Below, in pieces: positions 34,716-44,004 of a DNA stretch of 64,000 nt. The number at the start of each line of letters is the position of its first letter. Position 1 is the stretch's first letter. The notes under the pieces were generated by a model, which saw only the letters and a program-made list of their open reading frames with translations, was not told the origin of the DNA and ran no database searches. Origin of the DNA: Jeotgalibaca sp052266715 (GTDB taxonomy: Bacteria; Bacillota; Bacilli; Lactobacillales; Aerococcaceae); NCBI GenBank assembly GCA_052266715.1, contig JBQPRB010000007.1, one strand, 5' to 3'. Made by a program: the position numbers and the translations under genes.

Positions 34716-35717
34716 ATGAAAAATTATACTTTTTCGGAGACCATCAAGATTGCGCAGAAACATTTTAAAAGGGCTGAAGTTGGAAGACAATCAGCGGAGC
34801 TAGCCTACTATACCTTACTGGCTTTGTTTCCTGTTCTCTTAGCACTGGCAAATGTAATTCCTTTGTTGCCGTTGCCGACAGAACAGATTTTGGAATATGT
34901 TCAAATGGCTGTACCGGATGAAGTGGGTACAGTGATTCTGCCAATCTTGGAAGGGTATCTAAGTGGGGGAAGTGGGGGAGCTATTTCGTTAGGGGTCATC
35001 ATTTCATTGTGGCCAGCATCTAAAGCTTTTTCCGTCTTTCAAAGGGTTTTAAATCAAGTGTATGATACTGAGCCACGAAAAAACTTCATTATCACGCGGA
35101 TTTTTTCATTCTTGACGGCAGTTCTTATGGTATCGTTAATGGCGGTTGTCGCATTTATCTTTGTATTCGGGCGTGAAATTCTGGAACTTGTCCAATCGTT
35201 GCTTCCCGTTGACATACTGGGAGTCATCACAGCATTTGAACAAGTACGTTGGATTATTGCGTTTGCTACATTAATAATGATCTTGGCTTTTGTGTATTAC
35301 TTTATACCAAATGTCAAATGGGGCATAAAGTATGCTTTACCAGGCGCCGTTTTTGCGACAGTGGGCTTCTTGTTGATTTCCCAGCTATTCTCCCTATACA
35401 TCAGTATAGCAGGTGGCGCATCAATCGGAACCGGTACAATTGGAGTATTCATTGTTCTCATGATTTGGCTATTCTTACTCGGTAATGTCTTTATTATCGG
35501 TGGCGCCGTCAATGTTATCTACTATGATTATACGCATCAAGATGAGCTAGTAGTTGATGAGGATTTTCCATACGTATCCCATATTTTTTCTGAACGTGGC
35601 AAGCAATTGATGCTCAAGAAGCAACCTCTTCGAAGAACGTTGACGAAAGAAAATAATAAAATTAAAATGAACTATTTACCGGGCCAAACGGATCCTAACG
35701 ATTGGATTGGTGAATAA
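34716..35717 (+). CDS. YihY/UPF0761 family membrane protein
   Basis: This 333-residue protein has six membrane segments and the family signature AELAYYTLLALFPVLLALANVIPLLP near the N-terminus and ALPGAVFATVGFLLISQLFSLYIS later. Members were once called RNase BN, which is now known to be wrong; the function is not settled. ATG 34716 is preceded by AGAAGAGGTGG; the in-frame GTG at 34707 lies within that site. A hydrophilic tail of about 70 residues lies in the cytoplasm. Confidence 0.88.
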   Translation: MKNYTFSETIKIAQKHFKRAEVGRQSAELAYYTLLALFPVLLALANVIPLLPLPTEQILEYVQMAVPDEVGTVILPILEGYLSGGSGGAISLGVIISLWPASKAFSVFQRVLNQVYDTEPRKNFIITRIFSFLTAVLMVSLMAVVAFIFVFGREILELVQSLLPVDILGVITAFEQVRWIIAFATLIMILAFVYYFIPNVKWGIKYALPGAVFATVGFLLISQLFSLYISIAGGASIGTGTIGVFIVLMIWLFLLGNVFIIGGAVNVIYYDYTHQDELVVDEDFPYVSHIFSERGKQLMLKKQPLRRTLTKENNKIKMNYLPGQTDPNDWIGE

Positions 35718-35724
35718 AGAACAA

Positions 35725-35757
35725 AAGGGCAGCTTCGTTTTCGAGGTTGCCTTTTTG
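35725..35757 (+). terminator. Terminator of the YihY-like gene
   Basis: AAGGGCAGCTTCG pairs with CGAGGTTGCCTTT around TTTT, followed by T residues. Confidence 0.85.
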
Positions 35758-35864
35758 TTCGGACCGAACTAACCAAATCTTAAATGACTTGCCCTTTTTT
35801 TATGGCTCTTTTTTCTATATAATGTATACTTGAACATGTCTCTGTTATAAGAAAGGAAAGAAGC

Positions 35865-37067
35865 ATGAGAAATCAATCAAAACAACCTGCCTCAGACGTA
35901 TCCAAAATTGATTATGGAATTATATTATCCGTCTTTTTATTGGCAATTATTAGTATTGTAACAATTTATTCAACAACTTATATGATGAGTAGCATGCCAT
36001 CATTACGACCCACCATCATGCAAGTCCTCTGGTATATTATTGGTGGCATCGCAGTCATCGTGCTTATGCAGTTTGATTCTGAACAACTTTGGAAACTTGC
36101 TCCGATAGCTTATGGATTAGGGATTTTATTATTAGTCCTTGTCCTGATTTTTTATGACCGTACCAGTTATCAGCTTCAAGGTGCTAAAAGTTGGTTTGTC
36201 GTTGGGCCGGTTTCATTTCAGCCTTCCGAAGTTGTAAAAATTTCGCTTATCATGATGCTTGGCAGAGTGATAACGAAACACAATATGGAAACTTCCGAAC
36301 GAACGGTTAACACTGACTGGAAGCTGCTGCTTCAAATCGCTTTATGGTCCTTGCCTTTGCTCGTTTTGATTATGGCCCAAAATGACTTGGGTACCGTGCT
36401 CGTCTATATGGCTATTATCATCGGAATGACGTTGTTGTCTGGTGTGAGTTGGAAAATCCTGTTACCAGTCTTTGGGGCTATCGGTTTAATCGGTGGTATA
36501 TTGATTTATTTAGTTGTTTATAACCGGGACATCCTTCTGAACCTGGGATTTATGCCTTATCAATTTGCCCGTATTGATTCCTGGCTGAATCCATTCGAAG
36601 ATAGCCGGGGAGATGCTTTCCAACTTGCACAAAGTATGAAAGCCATCGGTTCTGGCCGTTTGTTCGGGAAAGGTTTGGGAGCATCCGAAGTGTATGTGCC
36701 TGTACGAGAATCGGACATGATATTCTCAACGATTGGTGAAAACTTTGGATTTGTGGGAGGATGTTTCCTGATTTTTGTTTACTTCCTGCTGATTTATCAA
36801 ATGGTACGCATTTGCTTCGACACTAAAAACGAATTTTATGCATACATGAGTACAGGAGTTATCATGATGATTCTCTTCCACGTACTTGAGAACGTAGGCA
36901 TGACAATCGGCTTACTACCGATCACCGGTATCCCACTTCCTTTTATTTCGCAAGGTGGTTCTGCACTATTGGGAAATATGATGGCAATCGGACTGGTTAT
37001 GTCCATGCGTTATCATTACAAGAGTTATATGTTCTCTGATGAAGAAGAGCATTATGGGATACGCTAA
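35865..37067 (+). CDS. rodA: RodA/FtsW-family peptidoglycan polymerase
   Basis: This SEDS protein of 400 residues has about ten membrane segments and the diagnostic motifs GAKSWFVVGPVSFQPSEVVKI, AQNDLGTVLVYMAI and PLPFISQGGSALLGNM. SEDS proteins polymerise lipid II glycan chains; RodA acts in side-wall growth, FtsW at the septum. The GAxSW and QPSE patterns and the presence of mbl favour RodA, but FtsW cannot be excluded. AAAGGAAAGAAGC precedes ATG 35865. It is monocistronic, ending at a bidirectional terminator. Confidence 0.88.
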   Translation: MRNQSKQPASDVSKIDYGIILSVFLLAIISIVTIYSTTYMMSSMPSLRPTIMQVLWYIIGGIAVIVLMQFDSEQLWKLAPIAYGLGILLLVLVLIFYDRTSYQLQGAKSWFVVGPVSFQPSEVVKISLIMMLGRVITKHNMETSERTVNTDWKLLLQIALWSLPLLVLIMAQNDLGTVLVYMAIIIGMTLLSGVSWKILLPVFGAIGLIGGILIYLVVYNRDILLNLGFMPYQFARIDSWLNPFEDSRGDAFQLAQSMKAIGSGRLFGKGLGASEVYVPVRESDMIFSTIGENFGFVGGCFLIFVYFLLIYQMVRICFDTKNEFYAYMSTGVIMMILFHVLENVGMTIGLLPITGIPLPFISQGGSALLGNMMAIGLVMSMRYHYKSYMFSDEEEHYGIR

Positions 37068-37076
37068 AATAACTTG

Positions 37077-37116
37077 AAAGCCCTAAAGCAAAGAAACATT
37101 GCTCTAGGGCTTTTTT
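37077..37116. terminator. Bidirectional terminator between rodA and the pucR-type gene
   Basis: AAAGCCCTAAAGCAA pairs with TTGCTCTAGGGCTTT, with T on the 3' side and A on the 5' side. It separates the convergent rodA (+) and regulator (-) genes. Confidence 0.88.
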
Positions 37117-37117
37117 A

Positions 37118-38728
37118 TTAGTCCAACATATATAGAAAATAGGCACAAGTCAGTACAAATTTACCTTTATTTGTGAGGTAATTGTATCCCGTAATTTTGT
37201 CTATGCGGTCTAGACGATAACGCAATGTTGTAGTATGGATAAATAGGTTATCAGCGATTTCTTTTAACGAGTCAGTCTGAATACATTCTGCCAATGTCCC
37301 GATTAAATCCAATTGGTGGGTCTGATCATATTCTATCAGTGGTTGAATGACTTGTTCTCGTAAATTATTTATTTGCGGCGAATTATGTAGATTACGAAGC
37401 ATATCTACTTCCCAGATTTCATTGTAGAAAATTGTTTCACTGTATTGTTTAACCTTTTGACTAATGAATGTTGTCCTTTTAGCTTGGCGGTGGGCTGATG
37501 AAATTTTAGAATAATCAGTGAAAATATTACTAATCCCAATCTTATAGGGATAATCTTCGCTGTCGAATAATTCTTTTAGACGACTAATGAACTTTTCGAA
37601 ATCCGAATTGTTAGTTTGTAAGTTATTTTTCATTCCATAGATTATACAAAAACCATTTGAGTGCAGAGAAATAAAATGGTTTGGTGCTTCTTCATAGAAA
37701 ATCGAAGTATAAGTATTCTTTAATACTTCAAAAGAAGAATATGAAGAAATATCTATTGAAACATAAATAAGATGATAAGCAGAATAATTACCGAAACCAC
37801 CAAGGTGAAGTAAATTCAAGGCGCGTTGATTTGAAAAGTTAGTATTATCCAATAAATCGTTGTAAATGCGACTATTATTGTTAATCTTTTCTTCTTGAGA
37901 TAGTCGATGTTCAGTTAACTTAATCGTCAAATAACTGGCCATTTGTGTAAAGGCAATCTTTATTAATGAAGTGATACAAACATCTTTTGTATCTACAATT
38001 ATTTTACCGAAAGTATGATTTGCACCACCTATTGGATAAACAAGTAAAACACGATCCTCTTTTTGGACCTCATAATAGTCGTCATAGGATTCACTAGATG
38101 CTTGAGTAGAAGTATCAATACGTTCGATTTTTTTAGTCATTTCACTTATTTCAATTTTCGTATTACTTTTTGAATCATAAACAATCGAGCCTTCTAATTT
38201 AACATAGAAGTGAATTTCATCCGATATTTGGAGTGACTCGATAAATTTTTCGGTAGTATGATTACTTATTAAGGACCGATAGAGATTTTTATACATCTGA
38301 TTCATTGACACAATTGTATCTAACTGCGAGTTTATTATTTTTTTGGAAACTTCATTAATAATTTCACGAAAGGGAATTGTAGAATCGCAAATTATAACAG
38401 GAATCCCAAATTCATTACCGATATCAAAAAATTCATCCGGTAGCTTTTCAACAAATCGATTTAATTTGACCACAATAGCTGAAATTCCTTTTTCCGCCAA
38501 TGCTCGAAAAATGGCTACTGTTCCCTCACCGCCTTTTTCACAGAACGAAAAAGTGGTAAGAATCAACAAATCTTTTCCCAAATCGAATTTCACAAAATCT
38601 ACGACTTCCATGACAGATACTGATTGGATTAGATTGTTAATTCCAGATTTGCCGGCTACAACTTTGAACCCGTTTTTGAAAAATGTTTGTTCTAAAGTTT
38701 CTTTAATTGTCACTGGGACAAGGTTCAT
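37118..38728 (-). CDS. PucR-family transcriptional regulator
   Basis: This 536-residue regulator has the PucR N-terminal ligand-sensing domain (residues 1-130: VTIKETLEQTFFKNGFKVVAGKSGINN, LGKDLLILTTFSFC, EKGISAIVVKLNRF), a middle domain, and the C-terminal helix-turn-helix of the PucR/CdaR type (LKEIADNLFIHTTTLRYRLDRIDKITGYN). Members respond to a pathway metabolite and often activate catabolic genes. AGGAAGTGAG lies before ATG 38728 on the - strand; a longer start at 38773 lacks a ribosome site. It is divergent from the ten-gene catabolic cluster, its likely target, and its coding region is clearly AT-richer than the cluster. Confidence 0.87.
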   Translation of the reverse strand: MNLVPVTIKETLEQTFFKNGFKVVAGKSGINNLIQSVSVMEVVDFVKFDLGKDLLILTTFSFCEKGGEGTVAIFRALAEKGISAIVVKLNRFVEKLPDEFFDIGNEFGIPVIICDSTIPFREIINEVSKKIINSQLDTIVSMNQMYKNLYRSLISNHTTEKFIESLQISDEIHFYVKLEGSIVYDSKSNTKIEISEMTKKIERIDTSTQASSESYDDYYEVQKEDRVLLVYPIGGANHTFGKIIVDTKDVCITSLIKIAFTQMASYLTIKLTEHRLSQEEKINNNSRIYNDLLDNTNFSNQRALNLLHLGGFGNYSAYHLIYVSIDISSYSSFEVLKNTYTSIFYEEAPNHFISLHSNGFCIIYGMKNNLQTNNSDFEKFISRLKELFDSEDYPYKIGISNIFTDYSKISSAHRQAKRTTFISQKVKQYSETIFYNEIWEVDMLRNLHNSPQINNLREQVIQPLIEYDQTHQLDLIGTLAECIQTDSLKEIADNLFIHTTTLRYRLDRIDKITGYNYLTNKGKFVLTCAYFLYMLD

Positions 38729-38807
38729 AGTCTCACTTCCTATAAAAGTAGTAAAATAATTGAATATTTTCATTTTTTTTTAGTATTTCGTTGTAAGCTA
38801 ATATTCA

Positions 38808-38837
38808 TTATACTGAAAGCGTAAACAAAATACAATT
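38808..38837 (+). promoter_or_regulatory. Catabolic cluster promoter with embedded cre box
   Basis: A weak -35 TTATAC (38808-38813) and -10 TACAAT (about 38831-38836) are 17 bases apart. The spacer contains TGAAAGCGTAAACA (38814-38827), which fits the cre core TGNNARCGNWWWCA at every position. CcpA bound there would block the promoter, so glucose repression of the cluster is expected. The weak -35 box is in keeping with activation by the divergent PucR-type protein. The 135-base region also holds the regulator's own promoter. Confidence 0.68.
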
Positions 38838-38863
38838 TGCAAAATAGAAACGAGGGAATAGAT

Positions 38864-40312
38864 TTGGAAAATAATAAGATCGGAATCACATCATTAGGTG
38901 CATACCTTCCTTATTACTATTTTGATCGCTCAAACCTAGGAGCAGCATGGGGAATTCGTGGTAAAGGAATGAAAAGTTTTGGAAATTCCGATGAAGATTC
39001 TGTCACTATGGCAGTTGAAGCAGCCATGGACTGTTTTAGATATATTGATCGTAAAGATATAGATGGGTTACACTTTTCCTCAACGACAGTTCCTTATGCA
39101 GAAAAATCGCATGCTACTTTAATAGGAACAGTTTTAGATTTAAAGAAAAATATCATAACTTCTGATTTCACTTCCTCCATGAGATCAGCAACAAGTGCGT
39201 TACGAGCTGCCTACTCAGAAGTTAAATCAGGTGGATCAGATAACGTATTGGTCGTTGCATCTGATACAAGAAATGGCTATCCGAAATCAGGTCAAGAACA
39301 ATATTTTGGTGATGGATCCGCGGCAGTCGTTGTTGGTAAAGGAAATGTAATCGCTACCATCGATGCATTCTCAAGTGTACAAACTGAAATTGTAGATATG
39401 TGGCGAAACACAGAAGATGTCTACGTTCGCAATGCAGAAGGACGTTTTGCTTATGAAGAGGGTTACTTGGAATCGGTTAAAGAAGTTTATGGAAATGTTT
39501 TAAGCGAAACAGGTCTGACAATTGATGACTTTAACGGAGTAGTACTGGTCTCTGTGGACGAAAAGAGTCATTTAAAAGCAGCTAGAAAATTGAAAATCCC
39601 TACCGAAAAAATCGTAAATGCTAACTTTAGCCACACTGGCGTGCTCGGTGTTTCGCAACCTCTATTCGGGTTGGTTGAGGCAATTGAGAAAGCCGAAACG
39701 AATGATCGAATTTTATTAATCAATTATGGGAATGGCGCAGACGCTGTAGTTCTTACAGTCACCGAACAGAAAAACAAAGTGATCAAAGAAAATTCAGTTG
39801 AAAAATATTTAAATAATCGATCAGAATTTAAAGAATATGGTCGTTTCTTATCTTTTAGAGGCATAATTGAAGCGAATCCTGGGGAAGATTATAAAATTCC
39901 AGCATCGACATCACAATCATGGCGCGAACAAGAAACCTATTTAAAGCTCTATGCAAGTAAATGTGATGATTGTGGACAACATATATTCCCTCAAAATCGA
40001 ATTTGTCCGAATTGTAAATCACTGGATCATTATACGAAAGTAAATAAATCGGAAGAAATATCTCAGCTCTTTACTTATTCTATTGATAACCTTGCTGGTC
40101 GGAGTGACGACCCTGTGATTGTGCAATCCATAACAGAAGATAAAGATGGAACAAGATATTATCTGAATATGACGGATTTTGATAAGGATAATGTAAGTGT
40201 AGGCATGGATTTAGAGTTCACATTCAGGAAAATACATGATCTTGCGGATTTTCCGAATTACTATTGGAAAGTTAGACCGATAAGAAGGAAGGTGAATAAC
40301 TTTGGAAATTAA
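38864..40312 (+). CDS. HMG-CoA synthase-like pseudo-enzyme fused to DUF35 domain
   Basis: Residues 1-330 have the thiolase/ketoacyl-synthase III fold of the HMG-CoA synthase group (DEDSVTMAVEAAMDCFRYI, FSSTTVPYAEKSHATLIG, FGDGSAAVVV). The segment that normally holds the catalytic Cys reads DFTSSMRSATSAL, with Met where Cys is expected, so this half is probably not an acyltransferase itself. Residues about 355-482 form a DUF35 zinc ribbon and OB fold, with Cys367, Cys370, Cys381 and Cys384. The layout equals PhlA fused to PhlB of the phloroglucinol C-acetyltransferase, with the next gene as the PhlC-like partner. TTG 38864 with GAGGGA is the start. It overlaps the thiolase gene by 11 bases. 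Confidence 0.82.
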   Translation: MENNKIGITSLGAYLPYYYFDRSNLGAAWGIRGKGMKSFGNSDEDSVTMAVEAAMDCFRYIDRKDIDGLHFSSTTVPYAEKSHATLIGTVLDLKKNIITSDFTSSMRSATSALRAAYSEVKSGGSDNVLVVASDTRNGYPKSGQEQYFGDGSAAVVVGKGNVIATIDAFSSVQTEIVDMWRNTEDVYVRNAEGRFAYEEGYLESVKEVYGNVLSETGLTIDDFNGVVLVSVDEKSHLKAARKLKIPTEKIVNANFSHTGVLGVSQPLFGLVEAIEKAETNDRILLINYGNGADAVVLTVTEQKNKVIKENSVEKYLNNRSEFKEYGRFLSFRGIIEANPGEDYKIPASTSQSWREQETYLKLYASKCDDCGQHIFPQNRICPNCKSLDHYTKVNKSEEISQLFTYSIDNLAGRSDDPVIVQSITEDKDGTRYYLNMTDFDKDNVSVGMDLEFTFRKIHDLADFPNYYWKVRPIRRKVNNFGN

Positions 40313-41480
40313 AGATAAAATTGTCATATTAGGAATGGGTTGTTCAAAGTTTGGTGAGCGTTGGGATGCATCAATATCAGATTTGATCATCGAATCAACA
40401 ACCGAAGCTCTTGATGACGCTAAAGTAGACGTTTCCCAAATCGAAGCTATTTATTATGGAAATGGATTTGAGAATAATATTGCAGCGACTGCGGTTGCAG
40501 ATACATTAAAAGTTGAAGGCATTCCTATTGTTCGAAACGAAAACTACTGTACATCTGGTCACATTGCTTTAATTGAAGCTATTCAGGATGTTGCAAGTGG
40601 ACGACACAAGATTGTTATGGCCTTGGGAGCTGAAAAGCTTAAAGATACAGGTTATCCGGGTTTAGGCGTGGGTCGTGGACAAAGTCCAGTTTTAGAAGCA
40701 AGGCGAACTGCTCCAGGTTCCTTTGCTCTAATTGGAACACGTTATTTCCACGAATTCGGTCTTTCACACCAAGAAGGGCGCGAAACAATCGGGAAAATTG
40801 CAGTTAAAAACCATAAAAATGGTACGTTATCCAAAAAAGCACATTTCCAAAAAGAAGTGACATTGGAACAAGTTCTTAACGCTCCGATTATTGCAGATCC
40901 ACTTGGATTATATGACTGTGCTGGTAATAGTGACGGTTCTGCTTGCGCAATTATTACGACAGAAGAAATCGCAAAAACAATCAAAGATAAGTTTGCTTAT
41001 GTAAAAGGTTATGGTGTAGCAATGGATGCTGTTTCACCACTATATCGTCCGAATTTCTCATGGACCAGCTTCAATGCACTTCGCTCTTCTTCGCAACAAG
41101 CGTATGATATGGCAGGCATCAAGAACCCGCGTAACGAGATTGACTTGGCAGAAGTACATGATTGCTTCACGATTACAGAGATGTTGATATATGAAGATTT
41201 TGGATTCTCGGATCGCGGAAGGGCTAAAGTCGACATAGATAACGGATTCTTCGAAATTGATGGTGGTTTACCAGTGAACGTTGATGGTGGTTTGAAATCA
41301 TTTGGACATCCAGTCGGTGCGAGTGGTATCCGTATGACATATGAAATCTACAAGCAAGTTCTGCATGAAGTGGATAATCCAAAGCGTCAGGTTAAAAACG
41401 CGAATATCGGTTTGAGTCACACGTTTGGTGGACCACCACAAATCAGTGCAGCATTGATACTAGGTAATGAGAAAGGATAG
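40302..41480 (+). CDS. Thiolase family protein (SCP-x / PhlC-like)
   Basis: This 392-residue thiolase has the catalytic Cys83 (NENYCTSGHIALIEA), His286 (AEVHDCFTITEM) and His336 (GGLKSFGHPVGASGIRM). It is of the SCP-x type that works with a DUF35 protein, which here is fused to the preceding gene product. Known relatives perform thiolysis of beta-ketoacyl-CoA, C-acylation and deacylation of phenolics (PhlC), or retro-aldol cleavage in steroid side chains (Ltp2 with ChsH2). Which of these applies cannot be told from sequence. Start is TTG 40302 behind GAAGGTGAATAAC, inside the upstream gene. Confidence 0.87.
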   Translation: MEIKDKIVILGMGCSKFGERWDASISDLIIESTTEALDDAKVDVSQIEAIYYGNGFENNIAATAVADTLKVEGIPIVRNENYCTSGHIALIEAIQDVASGRHKIVMALGAEKLKDTGYPGLGVGRGQSPVLEARRTAPGSFALIGTRYFHEFGLSHQEGRETIGKIAVKNHKNGTLSKKAHFQKEVTLEQVLNAPIIADPLGLYDCAGNSDGSACAIITTEEIAKTIKDKFAYVKGYGVAMDAVSPLYRPNFSWTSFNALRSSSQQAYDMAGIKNPRNEIDLAEVHDCFTITEMLIYEDFGFSDRGRAKVDIDNGFFEIDGGLPVNVDGGLKSFGHPVGASGIRMTYEIYKQVLHEVDNPKRQVKNANIGLSHTFGGPPQISAALILGNEKG

Positions 41481-41488
41481 GTAGACAA

Positions 41489-42685
41489 ATGGAATTTCAA
41501 AAAGGTTCAGCTTTAGCAGGCTTGAAAGTATTGGACCTTGGTCGCGTGATTGCTGCTCCTTTCGCAGCAGCAATCTTGGCTGACCTAGGCGCAGATGTCA
41601 TAAAGGTTGAAATGCCTGGTGCAGGTGATAATGCACGGGATAACCTTCCAATGAAAGATGGTGAATCCACGTATTACATGAATTTTAACCGAAGTAAACG
41701 TGGTATCACGCTAGATATGAAAAAAGGAAAAGACATTTTCCTAAAAATGGTCAAAGAAGCAGACGTGGTTTTAGAAAACTTCCGACCAGGCGTTATGGAT
41801 AAACTGGGATATAGCTATGAAGAACTGAAGCAAGTTAACCCTAGAATTATCATGGCTTCTGTTTCCGGTTTCGGTCAAAACGGGCCGTATAAAAACCGTG
41901 CAGGCTACGATCCATTGGCACAAGCTATGAGTGGGATTATGAGTGTTACTGGATACCCAGACCAGCCTCCCGTTCGTGCAGGTGCATCAATTGCAGATAT
42001 CATGGCTGGCCAAAATGCAGTCATCGGAATTTTGGCAGCGCTTCAACATCGCGATCGAACAGGCGAAGGCCAGTGGGTAGATGTTGCCTTGATTGATTCC
42101 GCAATCGTGAGTTTGGCTTCTGTTTCCCAAGTATACTTGACCGACCATTCACAAGTGCCTAACCGTAGAGGGAACGGATATGTAGCAGGCGCACCAGGAG
42201 GAGCATACAAATGTAAAGATGGCTATGTTGTGACTCTAGCATTAGGCGAGCGTGCTTGGCTAAAAATTACTGAGGTAATGGGTAGAGAAGATTTACGTGA
42301 GATGGGCCAATTTAAAACAAATAATGATCGTGTAAATAATTATCAAGAACTTGATAGCTTAGTTGATGCTTGGGCAGCAACATTAACAGTGGATGAAGCA
42401 GTTGAAACACTACTGGCTTCAGGATTACCAGCTGGACCAATCTTGAATATGGAGCAAGTTTACAATGATTCTCATGTCCGAGATGCCCGGGAGATGTTTA
42501 CTAAAATTGACCACCCAGTTGTGGGCGAAGTTGAAATTACAAATCAAGGTATCAAGATGTCTGCAACATCACCTTATGTCAGAAGTTCTTCCCCGACGTT
42601 GGGACAACATAATACGGAAGTACTTAAGGAATTCGGATTCTCAAAGGAGGAGATTGAAAGGTTTACACAAGAAGGGATTATTTAA
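41489..42685 (+). CDS. CaiB/BaiF class III CoA-transferase
   Basis: This 398-residue enzyme moves CoA between carboxylic acids. The N-terminal LKVLDLGRVIAAPFAAAILADLGADVIKVE and the segment GYDPLAQAMSGIMSVTGYPD are typical, and the aspartate that forms the acyl intermediate is Asp170 in GASIADIMAG. It would activate the imported acid by taking CoA from a product such as acetyl-CoA or acetoacetyl-CoA, so no ATP is spent. It starts 9 bases after the thiolase gene. Confidence 0.9.
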   Translation: MEFQKGSALAGLKVLDLGRVIAAPFAAAILADLGADVIKVEMPGAGDNARDNLPMKDGESTYYMNFNRSKRGITLDMKKGKDIFLKMVKEADVVLENFRPGVMDKLGYSYEELKQVNPRIIMASVSGFGQNGPYKNRAGYDPLAQAMSGIMSVTGYPDQPPVRAGASIADIMAGQNAVIGILAALQHRDRTGEGQWVDVALIDSAIVSLASVSQVYLTDHSQVPNRRGNGYVAGAPGGAYKCKDGYVVTLALGERAWLKITEVMGREDLREMGQFKTNNDRVNNYQELDSLVDAWAATLTVDEAVETLLASGLPAGPILNMEQVYNDSHVRDAREMFTKIDHPVVGEVEITNQGIKMSATSPYVRSSSPTLGQHNTEVLKEFGFSKEEIERFTQEGII

Positions 42686-42726
42686 CAGGGAAGATAAACA
42701 AAAAAGCACTGAGGAGGAAAAAGCAC

Positions 42727-43101
42727 ATGCTAACATTAGAAAAAATGCAACAATTGCAAGAACTAATCAACGGTGAGGAAGCCGACAAATTTTTGAATTT
42801 TTATTATGGGAAGTTTTTCAGTGGCGATATTTCCTTAACTGAAGATGACAAAACCTACACTTTATCATTCCATAAGGGGAAATTAATTGACATAGAAGAA
42901 GGCATGCCAAATACAGGTTTGGATATTGGGGTAACAGGAACAAAAAAAGAATGGGACAAATTTGCAACTCATAAGAGTCTGAGTGTTGCCACGAACAAAG
43001 GGAATGCGGACAATTTAACTACACTAGGGGGGGCAATTCGCTTCCGTCAAAACTTCAATGTTGTTGCACAATTGATCCGTGTTTGGGCAGGAATTCGCTA
43101 A
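42727..43101 (+). CDS. Small SCP2-like protein
   Basis: This 124-residue soluble protein resembles the sterol-carrier-protein-2 fold: strands TYTLSFHKGKLIDIEEG and LDIGVTGTKKEWDKFA, then a helix-rich end. SCP2-like proteins bind acyl or hydrophobic ligands and commonly accompany SCP-x thiolases, which supports the call. ACTGAGGAGGAAAAAGCAC precedes ATG 42727. A ligand-holding or acyl-CoA-presenting role for the thiolase complex is inferred. Recognition is moderate. Confidence 0.6.
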   Translation: MLTLEKMQQLQELINGEEADKFLNFYYGKFFSGDISLTEDDKTYTLSFHKGKLIDIEEGMPNTGLDIGVTGTKKEWDKFATHKSLSVATNKGNADNLTTLGGAIRFRQNFNVVAQLIRVWAGIR

Positions 43102-43124
43102 TAGGAAAAGGGAGGAATTTTAAA

Positions 43125-43925
43125 ATGGCAGTTACAGGTTACTATATCAAGGTTAATGGTGTAAAAATTTATTGCGAAACCAACAATGGACCCGGCGAGG
43201 ATACGATCATCTGTTTACATACAGCAGGACGGGACAATCGCCAATATCATGACATCATGGATAATCTATCAGATAAATATAACATGATCTCTTTTGATAT
43301 GCCGGCACACGGAAAGAGTTGGCCACTACCAGGTAACGAAGTTGTGAATACTTTCCAAGACTATGGAAAATGGATCTGGGATGTCGTTACGGAATTAGGA
43401 GTAGAAAATCCTATTATTATTGGTTGCTCGATGGGTGGAAATATCGTCTATCATATGGCAATTGAATACCCTGTCAAGGCGATTGTATCCATGCAGGGTG
43501 CAGCACATACAGATACCATCAACGAGAAGATTTTGGAATTATTGAATCACCCATACGTGAATCCGCAACATTCTCACTTGGAATTCAGCGAATGTTTAAT
43601 TGGAAGCGCTACAACGCAAGAACGCCGTGATTTTATCATGTGGGGTGTCATGACGGAAATTGGTAAAACCAAACAAGGCGACTTAACTCAATATGGTAGT
43701 TTCGACGTGCGTGACCGCATGAGTGAAATCAAATGTCCTGTTATGGTTATCCAAGGTTTAGATGACGCCATTGCGACAGGCGAAATGGCAGAGAAAACGG
43801 TTGCCATGTTGACTAACGCTGAAAGAGTTGAATACAAACCAATCGAAGATTACGGACACTTCATTATTGTTGAGAATCCTGAACTTGTTTCAGAGTATCT
43901 GGACGAATTTGTTTCAAGCCTATAA
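43125..43925 (+). CDS. Alpha/beta hydrolase
   Basis: This 266-residue hydrolase has the nucleophile Ser102 in IIGCSMGGNIVYHM, the oxyanion region ICLHTAGRDNRQYHDI, the acid VIQGLDDAI and the His in DYGHFIIVENPE. It has a cap between strands 6 and 7, like C-C bond and ester hydrolases of the MhpC/BphD group. In this cluster it could cleave an ester, lactone, thioester or C-C bond of the substrate. GGGAGGAATTTT precedes ATG 43125; an earlier GTG would put that site inside the gene. Confidence 0.85.
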   Translation: MAVTGYYIKVNGVKIYCETNNGPGEDTIICLHTAGRDNRQYHDIMDNLSDKYNMISFDMPAHGKSWPLPGNEVVNTFQDYGKWIWDVVTELGVENPIIIGCSMGGNIVYHMAIEYPVKAIVSMQGAAHTDTINEKILELLNHPYVNPQHSHLEFSECLIGSATTQERRDFIMWGVMTEIGKTKQGDLTQYGSFDVRDRMSEIKCPVMVIQGLDDAIATGEMAEKTVAMLTNAERVEYKPIEDYGHFIIVENPELVSEYLDEFVSSL

Positions 43926-44004
43926 ATAGATGATTGAAGGTGATGCGGTGTATTTTTAGAATAAATTACCGCATCACATAATCAGAATAGAAAAGAGGGT
44001 TAAT

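Noticed and set aside
34716..35717. Ribonuclease BN annotation for the YihY-family gene
   Set aside because: The RNase BN activity was shown to belong to another protein (RNase Z/ElaC); the present protein is an integral membrane protein without nuclease motifs.
38864..43925. A mevalonate pathway operon (HMG-CoA synthase with thiolase)
   Set aside because: The synthase-like protein lacks the catalytic Cys, no HMG-CoA reductase is present, and the neighbours are catabolic enzymes and transporters.
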